In this document: one piece after another, positions 45,695 through 54,906 of the stretch
Layout of the letters: every line of letters begins with the position of its first letter
Numbering within the stretch: position 1 is the stretch's first letter
Source: Lutibacter oricola
GTDB taxonomy: Bacteria > Bacteroidota > Bacteroidia > Flavobacteriales > Flavobacteriaceae
NCBI RefSeq assembly: GCF_900106565.1
Contig: NZ_FNNJ01000001.1
Coordinates: 434,001-498,000, forward strand
DNA: 64,000 nt
Reading direction: 5' to 3'
The notes under the pieces: model-generated
The model's input: only the letters and a program-made list of their open reading frames with translations
Told to the model about the DNA's origin: nothing
The model's database searches: none
Program-made: the position numbers and the translations under genes

Positions 45695-48490
45695 ATGAGA
45701 AATTACTTATTGTTTTTAGTTGTGTTTGTTATAACTGGAGGTGTAAATTCCCAAAGCAATATAGCATTAAAGAGCATTAAAACAGATTATACAATATCAA
45801 AAGTTAGAACTGCTAAAAATAATGGTAAATCATATATAATAGCATCTAGTTTTGAAGGTACTGTACTTGCGGTTTCTTATACTGGAGAAAAACTTTGGGA
45901 AAATGAATTATCTGGATTTATGAACCACGATTTGTGGTGCGAAGATATTACAGGTGATGGAAATGATGAAATAATAGCAGCAAACGCCAACGGAATTATT
46001 TATTGTTTAAATAATAAGGGAGAATTACTTTGGAAATTTAAACAAAATGATGCTCCAATGTATTCGGTTTGTACTATTAAAAAAGGAAATGAGAATTATG
46101 TAGTTTGTGGCGGATATGATAAAAGTATCTACTATTTAAACTCAAAAGGAAAACAAATAAAAGAAATTTCATCGTATAATTATTCTGTTCAAAGTCCTTG
46201 GCAACCATACCCAAAGGCAATACCAGATAGTACTTGCCATATACCAAATTTTATTAGAAAAGTAAAAAAGGCCAATGGTAATGAAATTATAGCAGTACAC
46301 GGTGTTATTCATACTATGGCTTTGCAGGCCAGAGGCTCGGTGTATTTATTTAATCCTTTGGAGAATAAACCATATAAAATTCTAAAATTAGAAGGTAAAA
46401 GACCTTTAGGTGAATTACGTGTAATTGATTCTAATAACGATGGAAATGAAGAATTAATTGCGGGAAGCACAGGAATGGTTCATACTGCAAGTTTACTTAA
46501 AGTGGATTTGGATAATGAAAAACAACACCAATTTGATATTAATGCTATAAAAAATGGAATTGATAAGTTTGGATATCGTATAGCGCAACCAGAAGTAATT
46601 TCAGACAATGGAGAGCGAAAATATTTTGTGTTATTTGGTGCAAGAATTTTATTGGTACCTTTAGATTTCAACTTGAATAATACAGAAGTTTTAGCAGCTA
46701 AGTACTCGTTTAATGATATGTGGAAGGATGAAAAAACTGGAAATATAGTGTTGGCAAGTGCTCAAAGCGGCGGAAGCTGTATTCATATAATTAATACCGA
46801 AAATAAAAATTGGAAAACAGCTTATAGTAATCTAGAACCTAAAGGAAAAATTGCTGAGATTTTAAAGAACTCAAAATCACTTCGAACTAACTTAAAGAAG
46901 TTTAAAGCTTCAAATAATGAGCGAAAACCTTTACCAGTTTATTTAATGTCTGAAAACATACCAAGTACAGTAAAAAGTTTGGTTAAAGACATAAAAACAA
47001 ATTATTCGAGCCCTGTGTTTTTAAATGGAGCAGGTTCAGATAAAGAAAAATGGGATAGATCAGGTATATTAAATGAGAGATATAATAAGAGACGAGATGG
47101 AAGAATGAAATATATTTTAAGCCAAGATGAAATCTTAGCGAAGATACTTCCAAAGTATAAAAATGCACAAGGAATCTCTTATTGGGGTGGACACGGAAAC
47201 GATCCTTATATGTTTTCATTAAGTACAAATAAAAAAATATTAGATGGTGCTAACGGAAAAAAAACGGTTCAAATTTTTCCAGAGTTAGAAGATCATTCAG
47301 AGAATTTCGCTTATGTAATGGAAGATTATTTTTATCCATTAGCAGCACATGCAAAGAAAAAAAACGGACAAATTTATGTGCGTACAAAACATTCATTTTG
47401 GCAAGCAAATGTGTATTTACCAATGTGGTCTCGTTTGCTTTCAGGTGAATTTTCAAGTGTTTTTGTTCCTTCAATGGAAGAAACTACTGATAAATCTATG
47501 GAGTTAAGTTTAGCTTCTAGATTAGGAATATGGACAAGTGGAGCAACAGACAGTTGGGGTTCGCGTTGCGCAAGAGACAATCCAAGTTTAGATAGGTTAA
47601 GACAACATTCTCACCAAGAATTACCAAACCATTTTCTACGCACAATGGTGTATCAAATTTCATATGGTGCGCAGTATTTACATAACTTCCCAGTAGATCA
47701 GGAGTATATGAGTATTTTGTGGGAGTTGATTGCAAAAGGAGCTTTATATGTTCCAAAGCGTGAAGAAATTCTTAGTTTTTCGCCAGTGCATTTAAGTATG
47801 CTTTCACCGAATAAACATTTTATGGAAGAAAGTAGCAATACAAAATGGACTACCTTTTACAATCAAGAATTTGAAGAAAATAATCCTTTTGTTTTTAGTC
47901 GTTTAAATGGATCTTGGCCAGGAGCTGCTGTAACCAAATGGGATTTTTCCAACTACGCTGCAGGTGTAAAAGATAGAAGATTGAACTTTTTAGCACCATA
48001 TAAAAATGGAATGGTGTTAATTACTCCTCCGCAAAATGGTGATTTTGCCGATGTTGATACTCCTCGTGGTAAGTTAACAGATCATTTGCATCCTATGTAT
48101 AAAAATATAATGAAGGAATATTTAACAGATGGGAAAGATTATTTTTCAAAAGATGGAAAGAATAAATTTTCTGCAGATACCTATTATAAAACAGTTGAAA
48201 ATAGTATAAAAGAAAACGCAAAATTATTACCTATTACTGTTGAAGGTGATGTTGCTTGGGTTGTTGCCCAAACTTCACCAAAACATTTACGATTAACCAT
48301 TATTGATAATGGCTATTTAAATCCAAATAATAGGGTAGCAAACGTAACTTTTAATACCGTTAAGCCTAAAAAAATAGTTGATATTTTAAACGGCAAGAAT
48401 TTTGAAATAAATAATACAAACCAAGTAAACATTAACATTCCTTGTGGAATGTTCAGATTTATAGATATAGAATTAGAAAACACACTTTAA
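45695..48490 (+). CDS. GH150 lambda-carrageenase-like secreted enzyme, paralogue 2
   Basis: The 931-residue protein has a signal peptide ending GGVNSQ and then the propeller region directly, without the short N-terminal piece seen in paralogue 1. Shared blocks include SSFEGTVLAVSYTGEKLWE, DITGDGNDEI, DSNNDGNEEL, WGGHGNDPYM, FVPSMEETTDKSMELS, PVDQEYMS, RLNGSWPGA and PCGMFRFIDIELE. Two positions differ from both sister copies: VTKWDFS where the others have VTEWDFS, and RLNGSWPGA for RLNGTWPGA. The E-to-K change may affect activity if the Glu is catalytic. The gene ends 10 bp before paralogue 3, so the two are cotranscribed. Family call is as for paralogue 1. Confidence 0.6.
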   Translation: MRNYLLFLVVFVITGGVNSQSNIALKSIKTDYTISKVRTAKNNGKSYIIASSFEGTVLAVSYTGEKLWENELSGFMNHDLWCEDITGDGNDEIIAANANGIIYCLNNKGELLWKFKQNDAPMYSVCTIKKGNENYVVCGGYDKSIYYLNSKGKQIKEISSYNYSVQSPWQPYPKAIPDSTCHIPNFIRKVKKANGNEIIAVHGVIHTMALQARGSVYLFNPLENKPYKILKLEGKRPLGELRVIDSNNDGNEELIAGSTGMVHTASLLKVDLDNEKQHQFDINAIKNGIDKFGYRIAQPEVISDNGERKYFVLFGARILLVPLDFNLNNTEVLAAKYSFNDMWKDEKTGNIVLASAQSGGSCIHIINTENKNWKTAYSNLEPKGKIAEILKNSKSLRTNLKKFKASNNERKPLPVYLMSENIPSTVKSLVKDIKTNYSSPVFLNGAGSDKEKWDRSGILNERYNKRRDGRMKYILSQDEILAKILPKYKNAQGISYWGGHGNDPYMFSLSTNKKILDGANGKKTVQIFPELEDHSENFAYVMEDYFYPLAAHAKKKNGQIYVRTKHSFWQANVYLPMWSRLLSGEFSSVFVPSMEETTDKSMELSLASRLGIWTSGATDSWGSRCARDNPSLDRLRQHSHQELPNHFLRTMVYQISYGAQYLHNFPVDQEYMSILWELIAKGALYVPKREEILSFSPVHLSMLSPNKHFMEESSNTKWTTFYNQEFEENNPFVFSRLNGSWPGAAVTKWDFSNYAAGVKDRRLNFLAPYKNGMVLITPPQNGDFADVDTPRGKLTDHLHPMYKNIMKEYLTDGKDYFSKDGKNKFSADTYYKTVENSIKENAKLLPITVEGDVAWVVAQTSPKHLRLTIIDNGYLNPNNRVANVTFNTVKPKKIVDILNGKNFEINNTNQVNINIPCGMFRFIDIELENTL

Positions 48491-48500
48491 TAAATAATTT

Positions 48501-51335
48501 ATGAGAAAAAATATTTACGTAGTAATATTTATGCTTTTAGCTTCAATGTCAAATGCAAATACTTTTAATTTTAAAAGTGAATTAATAGGAAACCCTGGAA
48601 TTGTTAGTATTGAAACCGGTTTAACAATTTCAAAAGTTAGAACGGCACAAAATAATGGTAAGTCATATTTAATAGGATCAAGTTTTGAAGGTACAGTAAT
48701 AGGAGTTTCATACAAAGGAAAAGTATTATGGAAAAACAAATTATCTGGTTTTATGAACCACGATGTTTGGTGTAGAGATATTACAGGAGACGGAAAAGAC
48801 GAAATTTTAGTAGCCAATGCTAACGGTACAATTTATTGTTTAAATTCAAAAGGAAAAACCTTGTGGAGTTTTAAAAAGAACGATGCTCCAATGTATGCTG
48901 TTTATGCTATAAATAAAGGGAAAGAGAGTTTTGTAGTAGCTGGTGGGTTTGATAAAAGTATCTATTATTTATCTTCAAAAGGAGAATTGGTAAAAGAAAT
49001 AAAATCTAAAACATTTTCTATTGAAAAACCTTGGAGTAAGTACAAAAAGGAAATGCCAGAAAGTAATGTTTGTACAGCAAACTTTATTCGATCGGTAAAA
49101 AAAGCCGATGGAAGCGAAGTGCTAGTTTTGTTAGGAATGAATAACCATATGAATGTTCCTGGAACATTATATTTCTTTAACGCACTAGAAGATGTACCAT
49201 TTAAAAAAGTTAGCATAAAAGCTCCAAAAGAACTGAAGAGAAAAATAAGAATTAGACCTTTAGGTGATTTTAAAACTGCAGATATTAATAATGACGGAAA
49301 TGAGGAAGTTATTTTAGGTGCTTCTGCTCACGTTAATGATTTATTAGTTACTACCTACGATTTAGCGAATGATAAATTCAGTTTTAGACCAATTTCAAAA
49401 GTGAAATTTGGATATGATATTACTCATAATGTGATAATAAAACAAAACAATAAAACAACTTATTTAACAAGAGTAGGAAGTCAAATTAGGTTATATACTC
49501 CAAATGCAACAGCAAAACAAGCTGAGCGATTAATGAGTAAGTATGCTTATAACGATATGGTTAAGGATGAAATTACTGGCAACGTAATTTTAGCAAGTGC
49601 TCAAAGTGGTGGTAGTTGTATTCATATTATAAATACCGAGCATAAAAACTGGAAAAAAGAGTTTAAAAATCTAGAGCCAAAAGGGAAAATTGCCCAAATA
49701 ATTAACAATACAAATGCGGTTAGAGATCAATTAAAAAAGTATAAAAAAGCAAGTGTTCAAGGTAAATCACAGCCTGTTTATTTAATGACTGAAAAGGTTC
49801 CTGATAGTGAGTTGGCGTTAAAAAATGAAATTGATAAAAAGTATAAGAACCCTATATTTTTGAATTCACTTCATATGAGAAATGTAGAATCTTTTGATAG
49901 ATCTTCTTTAGCAAATGCAAAATACAGAAAAACAAGAGATAGAAGAAAAAAATATACGTTATCAAGTCAAGAAGCTGTAGGTCAAATAACAAGTCAATAC
50001 ACAGATTATCCTGGAGTTGCTTATTGGGCAGGTCACGGAAACGACCCGTTTATGTTTAGTATTAACACTACTAAAAAAGTAATTGACAATGCAAAGGGTA
50101 AAAAAACGGTGTTAATATATCCTGAAGTTGAAGACCATGTAAAAGAAAATTTAGATTTTCTAGTGAATGATTTATTGTACCCATTAGCTAAATACGCACA
50201 AGGAAAAAATGCCAATGTATTTTTACGTTCTAAAAATGTATTTTGGTTAGGTTCAAACTATTTAGAATCTTGGTCAAGGTTAATGTCTGGTGAATTTGCC
50301 GATGTTTTTGTGCCTTCAATGGAAGAAACTACCGATAAATCTATGGAACTTAGTTTAGCTGGTAGAATGGGAATGTGGACGAGCGGAGCAGTAAATAGTT
50401 GGGGAACTAGAGCAGTGCCTGATAATGTATCTTATGATAGAGCGCGTCAATTAGGATACCAAAGGTTACCAAATCACTTTTTAAGAATGCTTATTTTCCA
50501 TACTTCAAACGGAGCACAATTCATTAATAATTTTGCAGTAGATCAGGAATACATGAGTATTTATTGGGAGTTAATTGCAAAAGGAGCTTTATATGTGCCT
50601 AAACGAAACGAAATTTTAAGTATTTCTCCAGTTCATTTAAGTATGCAACATCCAGATCATCATTTTTTAAATGATGGTGCCAATGTAAAATGGACCGCTT
50701 TTTATAATGAAGAGTTTGAAAATAACAACCCTTTTGTTATGAGCAGATTAAACGGAACTTGGCCTGGAGCTGCTGTAACAGAGTGGGATTTTTCGAGATA
50801 TGCTGCTGGAGTTAAAGAAAGAAGATTAAACTTTTTAGCACCTTACCAAAATGGATTGGTTTTAATAACGCCACCACAAGAAGGTGTTTTTGCTCAAAAA
50901 GATGCGGTTAGAGGAAAGTTATCGAACAATTTACATCCTTTATATAAAAACATTATGAAGGAATACATAACTGATGGACGTAATTATTATTCAGCTGATG
51001 GAAAAGAAACTTATAAAGCCGATGAATATTACAAAGTAATTGAAAATGACATTAAACAATCAGCCAAAAAATTACCAATTACTGTAAGTGGAGATGTTGC
51101 TTGGGTAGTTGCTCAAACATCACCAAATAATTTACGCTTAACATTAATAGATAATGGATATGTAAACCCTGAAAAAAGCGAGGCTATCGTAAAATTCAAC
51201 ACAATAACGCCAGTTAAAATAAAAGATGTATTAAGTGGCGAAGAATTTCAACAAACAAAAGCTTCAACAACAATAAATATTCCTTTAGGTGGATTTAGAT
51301 TTATAGATGTTGAATTAAAAAATGAATTAAAATAA
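48501..51335 (+). CDS. GH150 lambda-carrageenase-like secreted enzyme, paralogue 3
   Basis: The 944-residue protein has a signal peptide (ASMSNAN), the same propeller-like region (SSFEGTVIGVSYKGKVLWK, DITGDGKDEI, DINNDGNEEV) and the same C-terminal blocks (WAGHGNDPFM, FVPSMEETTDKSMELS, GRMGMWTSGAVNSWGTRAVPDN, VDQEYMS, RLNGTWPGA, EWDFSRYAAG). It keeps EWDFS, like paralogue 1, but has AGHGNDPF in place of GGHGNDPY and ends PLGGFRFIDVEL in place of PCGMFRFIDIEL. The divergence among the three suggests specialised substrates or degrees of sulfation, not recent duplication. The next gene starts 156 bp later. Family call is as for paralogue 1. Confidence 0.6.
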   Translation: MRKNIYVVIFMLLASMSNANTFNFKSELIGNPGIVSIETGLTISKVRTAQNNGKSYLIGSSFEGTVIGVSYKGKVLWKNKLSGFMNHDVWCRDITGDGKDEILVANANGTIYCLNSKGKTLWSFKKNDAPMYAVYAINKGKESFVVAGGFDKSIYYLSSKGELVKEIKSKTFSIEKPWSKYKKEMPESNVCTANFIRSVKKADGSEVLVLLGMNNHMNVPGTLYFFNALEDVPFKKVSIKAPKELKRKIRIRPLGDFKTADINNDGNEEVILGASAHVNDLLVTTYDLANDKFSFRPISKVKFGYDITHNVIIKQNNKTTYLTRVGSQIRLYTPNATAKQAERLMSKYAYNDMVKDEITGNVILASAQSGGSCIHIINTEHKNWKKEFKNLEPKGKIAQIINNTNAVRDQLKKYKKASVQGKSQPVYLMTEKVPDSELALKNEIDKKYKNPIFLNSLHMRNVESFDRSSLANAKYRKTRDRRKKYTLSSQEAVGQITSQYTDYPGVAYWAGHGNDPFMFSINTTKKVIDNAKGKKTVLIYPEVEDHVKENLDFLVNDLLYPLAKYAQGKNANVFLRSKNVFWLGSNYLESWSRLMSGEFADVFVPSMEETTDKSMELSLAGRMGMWTSGAVNSWGTRAVPDNVSYDRARQLGYQRLPNHFLRMLIFHTSNGAQFINNFAVDQEYMSIYWELIAKGALYVPKRNEILSISPVHLSMQHPDHHFLNDGANVKWTAFYNEEFENNNPFVMSRLNGTWPGAAVTEWDFSRYAAGVKERRLNFLAPYQNGLVLITPPQEGVFAQKDAVRGKLSNNLHPLYKNIMKEYITDGRNYYSADGKETYKADEYYKVIENDIKQSAKKLPITVSGDVAWVVAQTSPNNLRLTLIDNGYVNPEKSEAIVKFNTITPVKIKDVLSGEEFQQTKASTTINIPLGGFRFIDVELKNELK

Positions 51336-51491
51336 AAGGTAAAAAATAGTTTACTAAAGCTAAAATTGAGAAAGTAAATAATTAGGAGAGTTTATACCTT
51401 GTTAAATATTTATTTGAATTAATTATTAGACTATAGAAAAGTGTTTGATTATTTTTGAATGAAATAAGAATTGATAAAAAAATAAATAAAA

Positions 51492-52955
51492 ATGTTAAAA
51501 ACAATACAAGCTTTATTAGTAGTTACGGTACTAGTATTTACTAGTTGTGCTGAAAAAAAAGCACCAGAGCAAGTAGTTAAAAAGCAAAACCAACCAAATA
51601 TTATTCTTTTTGTGGCAGATGATCACGGTACAGATGCTTTAGGTTGTTATGGAAATGAAGTTATTAAAACTCCAAATCTAGATCAATTAGCAGCTGAAGG
51701 AACAATTTTTAAAAATGCATATTGTACAAGTGCAAGTTGTGCTGCAAGTAGATCGGTAATTCTTTCAGGTAAATTTGGTCATGCAACAGGTTCTTACGGT
51801 CACGTTCATGATTATCATCACTTTAGTACATTTGATAACGTAAAATCTTTGCCGGTTTTATTAGAGCAAGATGGTTACGAAACTGCTAGAATTGGTAAAT
51901 ATCACGTAGCTCCAGAAACTGTGTATCATTTTAATACGGTGTTAGAAGCAGACCCAAGAAATACAGTTGAAATGGCTGATAAATGTGGAGATGTTTTAAA
52001 TTCAGACAAGCCTTTCTTTTTATATTTCTGTACAGATGATCCGCATAGAGGTCATCCATTTGAGCCAGACCCTTGGAATGCTCCAAATAGTTTTGGAAAC
52101 AAAGTTGAAGGTTATGATGGTGTTGAAACTGTAGTGTACGATCCAAAAGATGTTTTAGTACCAAGTTTTATTCCAGATACTAAAGAAAGTAGAGAAGAAA
52201 TTGCGCAGTATTATCAAAGTATTTCAAGAATTGACCAAGGTTTTGGAAAACTAATGAAAATGCTTCAAGAAACTGGAAAAGCAGACAATACAATTGTTAT
52301 GTATATTTCTGATAATGGTATGGCATTTCCAGGAGCAAAAACCACAGTTAGTGAGCCAGGTATTAAGTTGCCTTGTATTATTAAAGACCCAACAAATTCA
52401 AAAAAGGTAAGCACAAACAATGCTATGATTTCTTGGGTAGATTTAACGCCTACTATTTTAGATATGGCAAAGGTTAGTTACAATGAAAAAGATTTTCACG
52501 GAAAGTCTTTTAAAAGTATTGTTTCCGAAGAAAATCCAAAAGGTTGGAATGAAATTTATGCTTCACATACGTTTCACGAAATTACAATGTACTATCCAAT
52601 GCGTGTAGTTAGAAGTAACAATTATAAACTAATTTGGAATATTGCTTGGCGTTTAGATTATCCATTTGCATCAGATTTATGGGCGTCTTCAACTTGGCAA
52701 AGTATTTATAGAAATAATATAGAATATTACGGTCCAAAAAAGGTAAAAGACTATATGTTTAGACCAGAATTTGAATTGTACGATTTAGATAAAGATCCAA
52801 ATGAGTTAAATAATTTAGCTGAAGAAAAAAGTTTTGAAGAGGTTTTAGAAACAATGAAAAGTAAAATGAAAACTTTTCAGCAAAACACAAGAGATCCTTG
52901 GCAAATAATGTGGAGCCACGATTCTTCAATGCAAGGAACAGGAGTGAACTTGTAA
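51492..52955 (+). CDS. S1-type sulfatase lipoprotein (CAASR formylglycine motif)
   Basis: The 487-residue protein starts with a lipoprotein signal (VTVLVFTSCAEKK), then the alkaline phosphatase-like sulfatase fold: metal-binding IILFVADDHGTDALGCYGNE and the maturation motif CAASR at residues 83-87. This fits the (C/S)-x-(P/A)-x-R pattern but with Ala in place of the common Pro. Downstream are GKYHVAPE, VMYISDNGMAFPGAKTTV and a C-terminal FELYDLDKDPNELNNLAEE. The pattern resembles heparan N-sulfatase-type S1 enzymes, but subfamily cannot be assigned by eye. In this locus it probably removes sulfate from galactan oligosaccharides. The Cys must be converted to formylglycine; the maturase gene is not in the window. 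Confidence 0.85.
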   Translation: MLKTIQALLVVTVLVFTSCAEKKAPEQVVKKQNQPNIILFVADDHGTDALGCYGNEVIKTPNLDQLAAEGTIFKNAYCTSASCAASRSVILSGKFGHATGSYGHVHDYHHFSTFDNVKSLPVLLEQDGYETARIGKYHVAPETVYHFNTVLEADPRNTVEMADKCGDVLNSDKPFFLYFCTDDPHRGHPFEPDPWNAPNSFGNKVEGYDGVETVVYDPKDVLVPSFIPDTKESREEIAQYYQSISRIDQGFGKLMKMLQETGKADNTIVMYISDNGMAFPGAKTTVSEPGIKLPCIIKDPTNSKKVSTNNAMISWVDLTPTILDMAKVSYNEKDFHGKSFKSIVSEENPKGWNEIYASHTFHEITMYYPMRVVRSNNYKLIWNIAWRLDYPFASDLWASSTWQSIYRNNIEYYGPKKVKDYMFRPEFELYDLDKDPNELNNLAEEKSFEEVLETMKSKMKTFQQNTRDPWQIMWSHDSSMQGTGVNL

Positions 52956-53005
52956 AATTAAAACGCTGTTATTCTTCGTATTGGCTCAGTAAGATAAATT
53001 CTGAG

Positions 53006-53036
53006 TGTCATTCTGAACGGTAGTGAAGAATCTCAT
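53006..53036. repeat. Half-element of the intergenic palindrome family
   Basis: TGTCATTCTGAACGGTAG with AGAATCTCA resembles the GTCATTCTGAAC...GAATCTCA half of the elements at 27290-27369 and 59875-59953, but is a partial and diverged copy located between the sulfatase and GH110 genes. Confidence 0.5.
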
Positions 53037-53088
53037 AATTGTTTTAATTAATAAGAAAAAAGAACAGATAAATTAAAATATTTTTAAA

Positions 53089-54906
53089 ATGAAAAATAAA
53101 CTTATTGCATTAATTTCAATACTATTTTTAAGCATTTCTTTTCAAGCATATGCTACAGAAGTAATAAAAATAAAGCATGCAAAAGGCGATATGACTTCAA
53201 TAGTTAGAGAAGCTATTGAAAATGCAAAGGAAAAAGATATTCAACTGGTTTTTGAAAAAGGAACGTATACATTTCTTTTAGATTATGCCATGGATAGATA
53301 CTGTTTTATTACCAACCATGGTAACGGATTAAAAAAAATAATATTTAGGTTTGAAGGGTTTAATTCAGTGGCAATTGATGGTAACGGTTCTGAATTTGTT
53401 TTTAGCGGGCAAGTTGCACCTTTTCAGTTTGATAATTGTAATAATATTGAAGTAAAAAATCTGTCAATAGATTGGGATATTCCTTTTTCTTTTCAAGGAG
53501 AAGTAATGGCTGTTAATAAAGAAGAAGGATGGAGAGATATTAAACCTTTTACCGAAGGCTTTTCGTGGTCTTTAAAGAAGGGACGCATCACGTTTCCAAA
53601 TATAAATCACTTTCACTTTTCAGAAATGGGAAGCACATTGGCATTTGATAAAGAAACAAAGGCGGTGGCACACGGAGCTTGGGATATGGGTAGTAGACCG
53701 CGTTGGGTTGAAAAAAGACCAAACGGAATTTTAAGATTTCACGAGCCACTAAAACATTACCCTACTGTTGGAACAATTTTACACTCTAAAGGTCCACACG
53801 AGCAAAATAGATACGCACCAGCATTTCAAGTAACAAATTCTAGCAATGCAAATTTTAAGAATGTAGTCGTGCACCACGCTCTAGGAATGGGATTTTTGTT
53901 TGAAAGAACTTCTGATATTAATATTTTAAATAGCGGAGTTTACCTAAAAGAAGGTACAAACAGAGTGGTATCATCAATTGCAGATGCAACTCATTTTGCA
54001 AATTGTAAAGGCGATATTTTAATTGAAGATTGTCGTTTTGAAAATATGTTAGATGACGGTACAAATGTACATGGAACCTATGTGAAGGTGAATAAAATAA
54101 TAGATAAGTATACAGTAAGAGTAGGTTTAGGTCATTTTGAACAAATGGGCTTTGAGTTTGCAGGAGAAAAAGATGAGGTTTGGTTAATTCACAATCCAAG
54201 TCCAAAAAGAGCAAGTGTTAATGAGGTTTCTAAAGTGAAATATGTAAATGATAAATTCACAGATTTAACGTTCAAAAATAAAATACCTTCTCAATTAGCA
54301 GAAGGAGATATAATAGAAAACAAAACATGGAATCCTGTTTTTACAATGCGTGGAAATACCATTAGAAATCATAGGGCTAGAAATATTATTATAAAAACAC
54401 CAAAGAAAATTGTAATCGAGAATAATGAACTTTCTTCAATGATGTCTTCAATTTTATTCCGTGGTGAAACATTTTTTTGGTATGAATCTGGCGCAGTAGA
54501 AGATGTTTTAATTAGAAATAATAATTTTAATTATGTAGCATACAGTGGAGCAGAACATGCAATTATGTATGTAACACCTCGTTTGGCAAAAACATTTGAT
54601 GTTACGGAATTATATGATAAAAATATCCGTTTTGAAAACAATACAATTAGAACTTTTGATAGTAGAATTATTATAGCAGATAGAGTTGATGGTTTGAAAA
54701 TAACTGGAAATAAAATCATTCAAGATAAAAGTCAAGGTGCTGCATTATATCCAGATGCACCAATATTCGATTTAATTAATTGTAATAATGTTGAAATTTC
54801 AAAGAATACATATGAAGGTCCAACAGAATATTCAATAAAAGCGGATAAAAAATCTTCTAAAAATTTGAAGATTAAAAGAAACAAAGGTTTTAAAAATCTG
54901 AAATAA
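53089..54906 (+). CDS. GH110 exo-alpha-1,3-galactosidase
   Basis: The 605-residue protein has a signal peptide (ISFQAYA) and a right-handed parallel beta-helix pattern. GH110 landmarks are the early FEKGTYTFLLDYAMDRYCFITNH, VAIDGNGSEFVFSGQVAPF, NLSIDWDIPFSF, a DILIEDCRFENMLDDGTNVHG block with the acidic active-site region, and NHRARNIIIKTPKKIVIENN followed by SSMMSSILFRGETFFWYESG. The length matches bacterial GH110 enzymes. Family knowledge: hydrolysis of terminal alpha-1,3-linked galactose, and marine GH110 enzymes act on alpha-1,3 linkages in lambda-carrageenan fragments. Here it is 1 nt overlapped with the following esterase (TAATG), a strong operon sign. Confidence 0.85.
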   Translation: MKNKLIALISILFLSISFQAYATEVIKIKHAKGDMTSIVREAIENAKEKDIQLVFEKGTYTFLLDYAMDRYCFITNHGNGLKKIIFRFEGFNSVAIDGNGSEFVFSGQVAPFQFDNCNNIEVKNLSIDWDIPFSFQGEVMAVNKEEGWRDIKPFTEGFSWSLKKGRITFPNINHFHFSEMGSTLAFDKETKAVAHGAWDMGSRPRWVEKRPNGILRFHEPLKHYPTVGTILHSKGPHEQNRYAPAFQVTNSSNANFKNVVVHHALGMGFLFERTSDINILNSGVYLKEGTNRVVSSIADATHFANCKGDILIEDCRFENMLDDGTNVHGTYVKVNKIIDKYTVRVGLGHFEQMGFEFAGEKDEVWLIHNPSPKRASVNEVSKVKYVNDKFTDLTFKNKIPSQLAEGDIIENKTWNPVFTMRGNTIRNHRARNIIIKTPKKIVIENNELSSMMSSILFRGETFFWYESGAVEDVLIRNNNFNYVAYSGAEHAIMYVTPRLAKTFDVTELYDKNIRFENNTIRTFDSRIIIADRVDGLKITGNKIIQDKSQGAALYPDAPIFDLINCNNVEISKNTYEGPTEYSIKADKKSSKNLKIKRNKGFKNLK

